Virus record (IMG/VR): IMGVR_UViG_3300028025_002636
Coordinates: 1-31,002 of that record
Source of the DNA: a virus
Length of the DNA: 31,002 nucleotides
Reading direction: 5' to 3' (one strand)
A model generated the notes under the pieces. That model ran no database searches. It worked only from the letters and a program-made list of their open reading frames with translations, and was not told the DNA's origin. Position numbers and translations under genes: made by a program. Of this stretch, positions 22,936-29,989 are shown one piece after another. Each line of letters begins with the position of its first letter. Position 1 is the stretch's first letter.

Positions 22936-23053
22936 AATGCAAAGGATGAAAAGGTTTTGGACAACCAAGTCATCACACGAACACATCAGAGGTACATTCA
23001 ATGAGGAATTGTATAAGCGAATTTGTGAAATTAAATTTAATCAGACGTTATGA
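22919..23053 (+). CDS. Small basic hypothetical protein (44 aa)
   Basis: A 44-residue basic frame from the ATG at 22919 (in-frame ATGs also at 22925 and 22937) to a TGA overlapping the ATG at 23050. It contains RMKRFWTTKSSHEHIRG and a helical end. It fills the gap between two real genes with coupled overlaps, which is the main evidence. No family recognised. Confidence 0.45.
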   Translation: MSMVFKMQRMKRFWTTKSSHEHIRGTFNEELYKRICEIKFNQTL

Positions 23054-23235
23054 CACCGAAAGAAAGAGCAAGAGAATTAGTAGATAATTTTAGTAATGTA
23101 CCTTTATTAGATAGTTATGAGGCAAAACAATGTGCATTGATTGCAGTTGATATTGTTTTAAATCTTTGCTGGGGAAATAATCAAGTAGGGATTAACCATT
23201 GGAATGAAGTTAAACAAGAAATCGAAAAGTTATGA
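23050..23235 (+). CDS. Conserved phage hypothetical protein (61 aa)
   Basis: A 61-residue protein of a type common in Bacteroidota phage early regions: KERARELVDNF at the start, AKQCALIAVDIVLNL in the middle, and a W-x-EVKQEIEKL ending. It is probably two helices. Its role is unknown. It overlaps the genes on each side by 4 nt. Confidence 0.65.
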   Translation: MTPKERARELVDNFSNVPLLDSYEAKQCALIAVDIVLNLCWGNNQVGINHWNEVKQEIEKL

Positions 23236-23345
23236 GCTACAAAAGAAAAGAAAACTATGAAGCATCAATGCTTGGAATTGCCATAAGTTTGGCAATGGTA
23301 GCAGTTTTAGGAATCATTAAAATTATCACGCTATGTATAAGCTAA
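23232..23345 (+). CDS. Small single-pass membrane protein (37 aa)
   Basis: A 37-residue protein with a charged start (MSYKRKENYEA) and a hydrophobic helix of about 22 residues to the C-terminus (LGIAISLAMVAVLGIIKIITL). Overlaps the preceding gene by 4 nt and the next by 13 nt. Not recognised. Confidence 0.55.
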   Translation: MSYKRKENYEASMLGIAISLAMVAVLGIIKIITLCIS

Positions 23346-23476
23346 GTTATTGCTCGGGGAAAACAGTCATCCAATCCTGGACATTTCCATCCAAAGCACT
23401 GTGCTATTGGAAGAAATCGGAGCTCTTGAATAAGGGATTGTGTATAGTTGGAAAATTTAAAGTTGAGCCGGTATGA
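23333..23476 (+). CDS. Small hypothetical protein (47 aa)
   Basis: A 47-residue basic protein (MYKLSYCSGKTVIQSWTFPSK then ALCYWKKSELL) with three cysteines. It overlaps the membrane gene before it and shares an ATGA with the DnaA-like gene after it. Small proteins starting with a Y-x-L-x-Y strand are seen near phage replication genes. Function unknown. Confidence 0.55.
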   Translation: MYKLSYCSGKTVIQSWTFPSKALCYWKKSELLNKGLCIVGKFKVEPV

Positions 23477-23877
23477 CAAAACAAGATAAAATAAAAGCAA
23501 TCAAACACATCATCCAACGAGATCAATTGGATGTGACGAGTCGACACCAGGTATTAACAATGAGGAGAAGGTATCTAATGGCAGAGCTGAGAGGATTGAA
23601 TCTCCCATTTCATGCGATTGGTGAGTATTTTAATCGAGGTCATGCAACAGTAATGCACAATATCAATCAACACAATTGGGCAATTGAGAGTGGTGATTTG
23701 TATTACATGACCGTTATCCAGGATGATATCGATGAGCTTCGTGGGAATGCTCATGTGAAAAAAATGCGATTCCTTCGTGATGAGATTCTCAAATGCAAGT
23801 CGTACAATCAGCTCAAAGCAATCAAAAGGAGAGTGTTGAGGAATGAATATGAGGAGCTCTTGAGTGTTGAGGCGTGA
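23473..23877 (+). CDS. DnaA-domain-IV-like DNA-binding protein (134 aa)
   Basis: Residues 22-75 look like the C-terminal DNA-binding domain of DnaA: VTSRHQVLTMRRRYLMAELR, LPFHAIGEYF, then NRGHATVMHNI (residues 54-64), which corresponds to the DnaA signature GRDHTTVLHA. The AAA+ ATPase part of DnaA is absent, and the C-terminal half is a charged helical extension. It could bind DnaA-like boxes at the phage origin (22000-22036) or compete with host DnaA. It lies at the end of the early operon, just before the repeats at 23872-24032. Confidence 0.75.
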   Translation: MTKQDKIKAIKHIIQRDQLDVTSRHQVLTMRRRYLMAELRGLNLPFHAIGEYFNRGHATVMHNINQHNWAIESGDLYYMTVIQDDIDELRGNAHVKKMRFLRDEILKCKSYNQLKAIKRRVLRNEYEELLSVEA

Positions 23878-24032
23878 CGATATGACGATGCTCTTATATA
23901 CCTACTCTATACAACAAGTCGTTTTTTAGGAATGGGCATCGAGTTTTTTTATCGTCACATCGTCACGCTTTTGCTGAAAGTTAATACTAATATAGGTTAT
24001 AGGCGTGACAATAACATTTGAATATCGTCACG
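23872..24032. promoter_or_regulatory. GTGACGAT/ATCGTCAC operator-like repeats
   Basis: GCGTGACGATATGACGAT (23872-23889) and its near inverted copy ATCGTCACATCGTCACGC (23951-23968) match at 17 of 18 positions. A second, weaker pair follows: GCGTGACAAT (24003-24012) and ATCGTCACG (24024-24032). The first copy includes the stop codon of the DnaA-like gene. Within the first pair, CGATGC and GCATCG followed by AGTTTTTTT could act as a terminator. The position before the primase promoter suggests operator function. Confidence 0.5.
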
Positions 24033-24090
24033 AATTGACATATTTGAGTCAAATTATTAGGTAAATAAAACTTTTATATTGAATAATTGT

Positions 24091-24098
24091 TATATTTG
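24091..24098 (+). promoter_or_regulatory. Candidate -7 box for the primase operon
   Basis: TATATTTG is an exact TAnnTTTG match. A clear -33 TTTG is not visible, only CTTTTAT near 24071. It lies after the operator-like repeats and before the hairpin leader, so transcription would start near 24104. Confidence 0.55.
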
Positions 24099-24105
24099 TA
24101 TGTCA

Positions 24106-24202
24106 AATGCAGGGACAAAAAGGAAATTATTAGAATCCTCTTGGATTAGTAGTGCTGCATTCACGAACATCCAAGAGGATTTTTCATTTTAAATGCAGTA
24201 AA
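24106..24202 (+). promoter_or_regulatory. Structured leader: 13-bp hairpin with loop complementary to both flanks
   Basis: AATCCTCTTGGAT (24134-24146) and ATCCAAGAGGATT (24169-24181) form a perfect 13-bp hairpin with a 22-nt loop, followed by a T-rich stretch. The loop has CTGCATT (about 24155-24161), the reverse complement of AATGCAG, which occurs before the hairpin (24106-24112) and after it (24193-24199), close to the primase start. A switch, pseudoknot or attenuator is possible. A short frame ATG (24107) to TAG (24131-24133) ends just before the hairpin. Confidence 0.55.
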
Positions 24203-26605
24203 TTGAAAGTATCAGTTTTTAAGAATCTTTTTAGCTCAAAAGATACACCGTATGAGCTCACAATTCATGACATATATCAACGCATCAAAGTTGGGAATCC
24301 TGAATTGATTTCCAAAATAACAAAAATCAGAAAACTCGAAAAGAGTGATCCGGAGCATGACCGATTGAAGTCATCATTGAATGCAATTATGTTCAATGGG
24401 ATATTCTCGGAAAGAAATGACAATTCATTGGTTGAGCATTCGGGATTATGCGTATTGGATTTTGACCAATATCCAACCAAAGTGGCAATGGATGCAGAGA
24501 GAGCTCGATTGATTGATGATAAACACGTCCTGATGGTATTCACCTCTCCAGGTGGAAATGGATTGAAGGCGGTAATCAGTATTCCAAAATCAGATAAGTT
24601 GGAACACAAGAGAAGATTCACCGCATTCGGCAAATACTTCCAATCCGACTATTTTGACGTTAAGAATTCAAATGTATCTCGCGTTTGTTTTGAGAGTTAC
24701 GATCCGAAAATTTACTTCAATGAATTTTGCCAAGTATGGGAGGGAATTGAAACCGATGAGGGATACAATTACACTGAACGTACTCCAACCTGCGTATTGA
24801 ATGATGAGGATAAAATCATTTCATTAATTGAACGATTCGACCATGGATGCAGGTTCGAGGAAGGAAGTCGAAATCACTTTGTTTTTAAATTGGCTTGTGT
24901 CATGTGTGAATATGGCATCGATAAGGCAACCACTGAACAGTATATTTGGACCAAGTATTGTCAAGGCACGAGCTTCAATCATGGTGAGATGGTAACATCC
25001 ATCAATTCAGCATACAAAAAGGCTACATTCTCCACTAAATACTTTGAGGATAAAGATACATTCCATAAGGTCAAGCAAAAACTCAAGTCGGGAATTGCAA
25101 AGGATGATATCAAGAAACAACTTGGTGTGGCTGATGACATTATCGATGATATCAAGGAAGAGATTGCATCCGGTGATGATGTTTTTTGGATGGTTGACTC
25201 AAAGAAAGGAATCCAAATCGAGCCAATTAAGTACAGTGAGTTCCTGGTTAAGAGTGGATTCAACAAATACTATCCGGAGAATGCTGAACGACCTACATTT
25301 GTGAGAGTGAAAGAAAACAAAGTCCGATTGAGTTCCACTGAACAAATCAAAGATTATGTTTTGAACTACCTTCTCGATAAGAATGAGGTCAATGTATGGA
25401 ATTACTGCTCACGATCACCATATCTCTTCAATGAGAATCACCTGAACATGATTGACTCGATTGATATCTTTATGCTCCAGGACACAAAGGACTCATCATT
25501 CATCCCATTCAAGAATGGAGTGGTGAAAGTATCCAAGAATGATGTGAAGGTCATGAGTTATATCGATGTGGATGGATACATTTGGGAGAATCAAATCATT
25601 CAACGTGATTTCACACCAATCAAGGACTCAACAAATGACTTTGAGGATTTCGTTAAAAAGGTATCTGCCAATGATGATGTGAGAATCATGTCACTTGAAA
25701 CGACCTTGGGATATCTCATCCATTCATTCAAAGATAAGACCGACCAAAAGGCAATCATCTTCAATGACCAAGAGATTGATGACAATCCAAATGGAGGAAG
25801 TGGAAAGTCATTGATGTTGGCAGCTCTTGGATACTTCCGAAGAGTCGTGAAGATTGATGGAAAGGCATTCAATCCTGGAAAGAGTGATTTTGTTTATCAG
25901 CGAGTGAACTTGGATTCTCAGATTCTTGCATTCGATGATGTGAAACGGAACTTTGATTTTGAGCAACTGTTCTCAATCATCTCGGAAGGAATCACAGTCA
26001 ATCGAAAAAATAAGGATGAGATATTTATTCCATTTGAGAGGTCACCAAAAATTGTCATCACAACCAACTATGTTATAAGTGGAGCAGGAAGCTCTCATGA
26101 CCGGAGAAGGCATGAGCTTGAATTCTTTCAATACTTCCATTCAAGACGATCACCATTGGATGAGTATGGGAGATTGTTGTTTGACTCATGGGGTGATGAT
26201 GATTGGATTCGCTTTGACAATTACATGATTAAGAATCTTCAATCTTTCCTATCTAATGGATTGACCAAATCAATCTCAATCAATGCAGATGCAAAACGAT
26301 TCATCCAATCCACATCGAAAGATTTCTATGATTGGACTCAAGAGGGGAATCTTCCACTCAATGTGATTCATTACAATAGTGTGGTGATGACTCAATTCAC
26401 ATCTGAATTCAATGGATGGAAAGAATTGGAATCAAGGAAGTTCCTCAAATGGGTGGCAGAGTATGCCAATGTGAAAGGATATGTGATGAGTAAAGGCCGA
26501 AATCACAATGGAAGATACTTTGAATTGATAATACCAGGTGAAACACCGATAAAGAAATCGGATGACATTTGGGATGAGTTAAACGATAAAGCAAAGGAGA
26601 TATGA
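24203..26605 (+). CDS. Primase-helicase (VirE_N/BT4734-like primase plus SF3-type helicase)
   Basis: I prefer the TTG at 24203 (M-KVSVFKNLF), because homologous primases begin with VSVFKN and the alternative GTG at 24152 lies in the hairpin loop. The product is then 800 residues. The N-terminal primase-like part has D86 and D88 (LCVLDFD) and GNGLKAVI. The C-terminal helicase has Walker A GGSGKS (531-536), Walker B ILAFDD (578-579) and KIVITTNY (about 616-623), as in SF3/D5-type helicases. It would prime and unwind phage DNA. The middle probably has a PriCT-like linker. Confidence 0.85.
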   Translation: MKVSVFKNLFSSKDTPYELTIHDIYQRIKVGNPELISKITKIRKLEKSDPEHDRLKSSLNAIMFNGIFSERNDNSLVEHSGLCVLDFDQYPTKVAMDAERARLIDDKHVLMVFTSPGGNGLKAVISIPKSDKLEHKRRFTAFGKYFQSDYFDVKNSNVSRVCFESYDPKIYFNEFCQVWEGIETDEGYNYTERTPTCVLNDEDKIISLIERFDHGCRFEEGSRNHFVFKLACVMCEYGIDKATTEQYIWTKYCQGTSFNHGEMVTSINSAYKKATFSTKYFEDKDTFHKVKQKLKSGIAKDDIKKQLGVADDIIDDIKEEIASGDDVFWMVDSKKGIQIEPIKYSEFLVKSGFNKYYPENAERPTFVRVKENKVRLSSTEQIKDYVLNYLLDKNEVNVWNYCSRSPYLFNENHLNMIDSIDIFMLQDTKDSSFIPFKNGVVKVSKNDVKVMSYIDVDGYIWENQIIQRDFTPIKDSTNDFEDFVKKVSANDDVRIMSLETTLGYLIHSFKDKTDQKAIIFNDQEIDDNPNGGSGKSLMLAALGYFRRVVKIDGKAFNPGKSDFVYQRVNLDSQILAFDDVKRNFDFEQLFSIISEGITVNRKNKDEIFIPFERSPKIVITTNYVISGAGSSHDRRRHELEFFQYFHSRRSPLDEYGRLLFDSWGDDDWIRFDNYMIKNLQSFLSNGLTKSISINADAKRFIQSTSKDFYDWTQEGNLPLNVIHYNSVVMTQFTSEFNGWKELESRKFLKWVAEYANVKGYVMSKGRNHNGRYFELIIPGETPIKKSDDIWDELNDKAKEI

Positions 26606-27048
26606 TAAGAAATAATAAATGCAAAAAATGTGGAGGTAATTTTATTGATGCATATAAAATAAATGGGGATAGATTAGAGTGTTATGCTCAATGTGAAAAA
26701 TGCCTGTTATTTTATGCTCATCTTAAATATGAATCAATGGATATATCAGCACTTTCACTATGTAATGATGCAGGTGAAATTGATACTGAATGGGCATATT
26801 GGACACCACTAAAAGAAAAAGAAAATAAAAAAGAGCAGCATCAAGAGTATCTGAAATCAACACAGTGGAAAGAAATAAGAAAAAAGGTATTAAAAAGAGA
26901 TGATTACACCTGTCAAGGGTGTCTTGAAAGTCCTGCTGTTGATGTTCATCATATAACATATAACAATTGGCAGAATGAATTCATGTTCGAATTAATGTCA
27001 CTATGCAGAGAATGTCACACGAGAGTACATAAAAAAGATAAACAATGA
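26602..27048 (+). CDS. HNH endonuclease with N-terminal zinc ribbon
   Basis: A 148-residue protein. The N-terminal part has two cysteine pairs (C7/C10 and C31/C34) that would form a zinc ribbon. The C-terminal HNH domain has C104/C107, H116-H117, an N near 121-122, and C135/C138 with H139 and H143 (LCRECHTRVH). The gene is A+T-richer than its neighbours, and its codon choices (many AAA, AAT, ATA) stand out, so it may have been acquired as a homing-type or packaging-linked endonuclease. It overlaps both neighbours by 4 nt. Confidence 0.85.
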   Translation: MIRNNKCKKCGGNFIDAYKINGDRLECYAQCEKCLLFYAHLKYESMDISALSLCNDAGEIDTEWAYWTPLKEKENKKEQHQEYLKSTQWKEIRKKVLKRDDYTCQGCLESPAVDVHHITYNNWQNEFMFELMSLCRECHTRVHKKDKQ

Positions 27049-27503
27049 CCAAACAAAACAAAGAACGAATCAAGGACCTCGAACGAGCTCTCACACGAGC
27101 AAAGTATCCTAATCTCCCATATGTGGATTCATTCCTCACCAATTGGCAGGATAACTCAGCGAATGCACTCACCAAATCCATATGTGGATTCCTTCAGATG
27201 AGTGGATGCCAAGCAGAGAGAATCAATACGATGGGAGTGTATCGCAAGAAGTACCGTACTGATGGAGTAGCAATGGGAGGACAATGGACAAAGGGAACAG
27301 GCACACCAGGTTCCGCAGATATCTCGGCAACCATTCGAGGAAGGTCAGTTAAGATTGAGGTGAAGTATGGGAAGGATAGGCAATCGGAAGTGCAGAAAGT
27401 ATATCAGAAAATGATTGAAGATGCCGGTGGAGTTTATTATATCTCAAGAACTTTTGATGATTTCATCGAATTTTATGATAATTTTATTGCCAATTTAAAA
27501 TAG
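27045..27503 (+). CDS. VRR-NUC-like PD-(D/E)XK nuclease (152 aa)
   Basis: A 152-residue nuclease. The core block GTPGSADISATIRGRSVKIEVKYGKDRQSEVQKVYQKMIEDAGGVYYI has D92, E105 and K107 (E-x-K), and the Q-x-x-x-Q pattern and Gly-Gly-x-Y end typical of VRR-NUC domains. Such phage nucleases act as Holliday-junction or branched-DNA resolvases. It lies between the HNH gene and the ERF annealing gene, so recombination or replication intermediates are a likely substrate. Confidence 0.8.
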   Translation: MTKQNKERIKDLERALTRAKYPNLPYVDSFLTNWQDNSANALTKSICGFLQMSGCQAERINTMGVYRKKYRTDGVAMGGQWTKGTGTPGSADISATIRGRSVKIEVKYGKDRQSEVQKVYQKMIEDAGGVYYISRTFDDFIEFYDNFIANLK

Positions 27504-27508
27504 TTTAT

Positions 27509-27516
27509 TATCTTTA
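27509..27516 (+). promoter_or_regulatory. Weak candidate -7 box before the ERF gene
   Basis: TATCTTTA is one mismatch from TAnnTTTG and lies 22 nt before the ATG at 27539, in the only non-coding gap in this operon (27504-27538). No clear -33 element was found. Confidence 0.25.
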
Positions 27517-27538
27517 TTGAAAATTAACACGCTAAATA

Positions 27539-28060
27539 ATGGAAAAGAACACAAAAACAGTCGCAACGCTGTACCAAAAGTTGCACACTGCCAAGTCGCA
27601 GATTGGAAAGGTTGCAAAGAATGCAACGAATCCACATTTCAAAAAGTCGTATGCCGACATCAATGCACTGCTCACCGCAGTCGAGCCGATTTTGTTGGAG
27701 AATGGATTGATTCTACTCCAACCAATAGTTGGAAATGATGTGGTGACGAGAATCATTGACATCGATTCAGGTGAAATGGTTGAGTCATTCATGACCTTGC
27801 CGATTATCACTGATCCACAAAAGGTATTGAGTGCGGTGACTTACTTCCGAAGAGGAACATTGCAATCATTGTTGTCACTTCAAGCGGTAGATGATGATGG
27901 AAAGGCAGCATCGATTGCAGTCGCACCGGTTAAACCTGCGTTGGACAATGCAAGATTCGAATCCGCAGTGGCATCCATTCAAGCAGGAAAGTATACAAAA
28001 GAGCAATTGATTGAGAAATGGTCATTGACTGAGGTACAACTTAAAGCTCTTGAATTATGA
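27539..28060 (+). CDS. erf: ERF-family single-strand annealing protein
   Basis: A 173-residue protein with the ERF core: KNATNPHFKKSYADINALLTAVEPILLENGLILLQPI (residues 27-63), followed by a beta region (VVTRIIDIDSGEMVESFMTLPI) and AVTYFRRGTLQSLLSLQAVDDDGKAA. These match the essential recombination function family, which binds and anneals single-stranded DNA. The exonuclease-type gene next to it would supply the single strands. Its stop overlaps the following ATG by 4 nt. Confidence 0.85.
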   Translation: MEKNTKTVATLYQKLHTAKSQIGKVAKNATNPHFKKSYADINALLTAVEPILLENGLILLQPIVGNDVVTRIIDIDSGEMVESFMTLPIITDPQKVLSAVTYFRRGTLQSLLSLQAVDDDGKAASIAVAPVKPALDNARFESAVASIQAGKYTKEQLIEKWSLTEVQLKALEL

Positions 28061-28674
28061 AGTGGCATCCATCCTCCATCGGCAAGTTGATGACTAATGG
28101 CCGAGGCAAGAATGAAATGGGACAAACTGCAAAGAGCTATATCAAGCAAGTTGCGAAGGAAAATTTCTACGGTTACCGAAGTGAAATCAACAATAAATAT
28201 ATCCAAAAGGGATTGATGCAAGAGCAGGACTCAATTGACCTACTCAACACTGTGAGATTCGAGGGATATATCAAGAACACTGTGCGAATGGTTGACGAGC
28301 TGATGACCGGTGAATGTGACATCATCACTGATGCTTCAATCATCGACATCAAAACATCCTGGTCATTGGATACCTTTCCGGTAATGGCAGAGGATGGATA
28401 CGATACAATCTATGAGTGGCAGTTGAGAGCTTACATGAGATTGTACAACCGACCTAAGGCAGAATTAATCTATTGCATGGTGACAACATCCAACGAACTA
28501 CTAAACGAGTGGGAGAACTTAGATATACACCGAGTTGACCATATCGCACCGGAGAAGAGAATCACCGTACTTTCATTTGATCGTGATGAAGCGAAGGAGC
28601 AGGAGATGGTTGAGAGATTAGAGTTATGTACTGAGTATTATAATGACTATTATAAATTATTGGAAGCGAAATGA
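28057..28674 (+). CDS. PD-(D/E)XK exonuclease (YqaJ/RecB-like)
   Basis: A 205-residue nuclease. The likely active-site residues are E56 (QEQDSI), D88 (GECDII), D97 and K99 (IDIKTSW), and Q122 in YEWQLRAYM, the RecB-type pattern of phage recombination exonucleases. Paired with ERF it would form a two-part recombination system, like lambda Exo and Beta, that resects double-strand ends. It is shorter than some YqaJ proteins but has all the core motifs. Confidence 0.8.
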   Translation: MKWHPSSIGKLMTNGRGKNEMGQTAKSYIKQVAKENFYGYRSEINNKYIQKGLMQEQDSIDLLNTVRFEGYIKNTVRMVDELMTGECDIITDASIIDIKTSWSLDTFPVMAEDGYDTIYEWQLRAYMRLYNRPKAELIYCMVTTSNELLNEWENLDIHRVDHIAPEKRITVLSFDRDEAKEQEMVERLELCTEYYNDYYKLLEAK

Positions 28675-28955
28675 AAATAACAATCGAACAATACGAGCAC
28701 ACAGTGACACACCAGGTACCTCACAATGATGTGGACCTTGATGAAGTAGTGAGAATGGTCGAAGGACTTTTGAGAGCAATTGGATACCATTTCACTGGTA
28801 ACCTTGAGATAGTAGATGAGTGGAGTGATAACGAAGAATCATTTAGAATAGTTGATGAACCTAATGAACCAAAAATAAGAGTTGGAGATGCGACAATCAC
28901 TACCTATGATAAATTCGGAGTAAAACACGAAACCTTTAAACAACAAGAACAATGA
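28671..28955 (+). CDS. Hypothetical protein, first of the QQEQ cassette array (94 aa)
   Basis: A 94-residue acidic protein with DVDLDEVVRMVEGLLRAIGYHFTGNLEIVDEW in the middle, a pattern seen in small Bacteroidota phage proteins of unknown role. The last residues are KQQEQ, encoded by the linker repeat, which starts the next gene (ATGA). It lies directly after the exonuclease gene. Confidence 0.6.
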   Translation: MKITIEQYEHTVTHQVPHNDVDLDEVVRMVEGLLRAIGYHFTGNLEIVDEWSDNEESFRIVDEPNEPKIRVGDATITTYDKFGVKHETFKQQEQ

Positions 28956-29128
28956 AAACATATCCATTTAATGAAGGTCAGACTTATTACTTTATAAGTG
29001 ACCTAGAACATATAATTGAAGCCGTATGGGATTATATAGCAGAAACATTATACAACCCTAATAGAATGCTTTTTAAAACATATAAAGAAGCACTTAACTA
29101 TTTATTAATTAAAGACCAAGAACAATGA
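28952..29128 (+). CDS. Small phage protein in the QQEQ array (58 aa)
   Basis: A 58-residue protein with the pattern PFNEGQTYYFISDLEHIIEAVWD ... LYNPNRMLFKTYKEALNYL, a common small phage domain of unknown function in which a strand pair is followed by VWD and FKTYKEA. Starts at the linker ATG and ends with DQEQ from the next linker copy. This is a good match to a recurring family, so the gene is probably real. Confidence 0.6.
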   Translation: MKTYPFNEGQTYYFISDLEHIIEAVWDYIAETLYNPNRMLFKTYKEALNYLLIKDQEQ

Positions 29129-29220
29129 AAAGAGAATTTGTAAAAGGTATTTTACTTGGAGTAATAGTATCCGCAATAATTCAATGTATACTAACATTTG
29201 TAATACTAATCAACATTTAA
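29125..29220 (+). CDS. Tiny membrane protein in the QQEQ array (31 aa)
   Basis: A 31-residue frame with a basic start (MKREFVKG) and one hydrophobic helix of about 22 residues. It begins at a linker ATG. The stop TAA lies at the start of the next linker copy (TTTAAACAACAAG), so the same repeat is read in a different frame here. Evidence is composition and position only. Confidence 0.5.
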   Translation: MKREFVKGILLGVIVSAIIQCILTFVILINI

Positions 29221-29232
29221 ACAACAAGAACA

Positions 29233-29397
29233 ATGAAAGAGATATTAGAATTTATACTTCAAGTAATAGGATTTACTATTATGTGGCATGCGGTAAACTA
29301 TAAAAGAGAAACAATAATAAAATCTTTTTCCACTCTTTGGTTTGCAATATTTGGTATGATGATTATTGCAGGAATTTTAATAAAAACAAATATTTAA
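29233..29397 (+). CDS. Small two-helix membrane protein in the QQEQ array (54 aa)
   Basis: A 54-residue protein with two hydrophobic segments (residues about 4-20 and 34-51) and a basic loop between (NYKRETIIK). It starts at a linker ATG at 29233 and ends just before a degenerate linker copy. It may be a membrane protein with both ends on one side. No family recognised. Confidence 0.5.
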   Translation: MKEILEFILQVIGFTIMWHAVNYKRETIIKSFSTLWFAIFGMMIIAGILIKTNI

Positions 29398-29408
29398 ATA
29401 AGAACAAA

Positions 29409-29651
29409 ATGAAAACAGAAAAACAATTAACAGCAGTAGAATGGTTACATTCAGAATACGAGAGAATACTTGGTAGTGTATTGGTAACTCCTCAACAAAT
29501 TATTGAAATGAGTGATGCTTTAGAAAATGGTAAAGAAATAGAGAAGGAGCAACGCCAAGAAGATACTAACTATGGTTATTCACAAGGATGGGATGATGGT
29601 AATCAGAACGAAGAACCAATGAGACCCGAACTAAAACAACAAGAACAATGA
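29409..29651 (+). CDS. Hypothetical 80-aa protein in the QQEQ array
   Basis: I use the ATG at 29409 (MKTEKQLTAVEWLHSEYERIL), because the longer in-frame start at 29337 lies within the preceding membrane gene and has no good sequence. It is a helical, acidic protein with EWLHSEYERI near the start and an EKEQRQEDTNYGYSQGWDDG region. It ends KQQEQ from the next linker copy. EWL-type short proteins are frequent in phage ORFan arrays. Function unknown. Confidence 0.6.
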   Translation: MKTEKQLTAVEWLHSEYERILGSVLVTPQQIIEMSDALENGKEIEKEQRQEDTNYGYSQGWDDGNQNEEPMRPELKQQEQ

Positions 29652-29851
29652 AACTATTTAGCAGAAATTGGGGACAATGGACAGACCTATCAACTACGGG
29701 GTATATAGGGTATAAGTATGTGCTTCAAGCAAGGAGACATAAAAACGGAAAACTACAATACCGAGTTGAGAAAAGTGAGGATAGTTACACTTGTGCAATC
29801 CCAACACTTGAGCAATTAGAAAAAGTAACCTTTAAACAACAAGAACAATGA
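29648..29851 (+). CDS. Hypothetical 67-aa protein in the QQEQ array (complete copy)
   Basis: A 67-residue protein starting MKLFSRNWGQWTDLSTTGYIGYKYVLQARRHKNG, ending VTFKQQEQ. The C-terminal part matches the partial protein at the left edge of the window (2-130) except for the missing tail there. Beta-rich N-terminal pattern with a basic stretch. No family recognised. Confidence 0.65.
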   Translation: MKLFSRNWGQWTDLSTTGYIGYKYVLQARRHKNGKLQYRVEKSEDSYTCAIPTLEQLEKVTFKQQEQ

Positions 29852-29952
29852 AAGAGAAAACAAAAGCAATTATATTTCTGCTATTCGTAATATCCGTTTT
29901 CTGCTACGGATTCCTGCACTTTGTAGGTTATCTATGGCGCGGAGCTTTCTAA
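29848..29952 (+). CDS. Small single-pass membrane protein (34 aa, right copy)
   Basis: The diverged counterpart of the gene at 490-594, of identical length, with the same basic start MKEKTKAIIFLLF and WRGAF end. It begins at a linker ATG. Several third-position changes with an almost unchanged protein suggest that the peptide is under selection. Confidence 0.6.
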   Translation: MKEKTKAIIFLLFVISVFCYGFLHFVGYLWRGAF

Positions 29953-29989
29953 GTAGTAACTTACCAAATAGTAACATAACAAATCAAAT

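Larger units (their letters stand above)
28937..29852 (+). repeat. Right-hand array of the stop/start linker repeat (CAAGAACAATGA)
   Basis: The core CAAGAACAATG lies directly at the starts of genes at 28952, 29125, 29233, 29648 and 29848, with a degenerate copy (AAGAACAAAATG) at 29409. In most cases the last three bases plus A form ATGA, joining a TGA stop to the next ATG. Read in frame it encodes the K-Q-Q-E-Q protein ends. Upstream A-rich bases (AAACAA) extend the repeat to about 16-20 bp. Confidence 0.8.

Noticed and set aside
23872-24032. Possible CRISPR array from repeated GTGACG/ATCGTCAC sites
   Set aside because: Repeats are short, inverted and unevenly spaced, with no spacer-length units; an operator cluster fits better.
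24100-24192. Thirty-residue frame beginning at the ATG at 24100 and crossing the leader hairpin
   Set aside because: The ATG is only 2 nt after the -7 box, so it would be upstream of the expected transcript start; no homology or composition support.
28937-29852. Linker repeats as an integron attC array or CRISPR
   Set aside because: No integrase gene, no palindromic attC structure, and intervals between linkers are variable-length coding genes.
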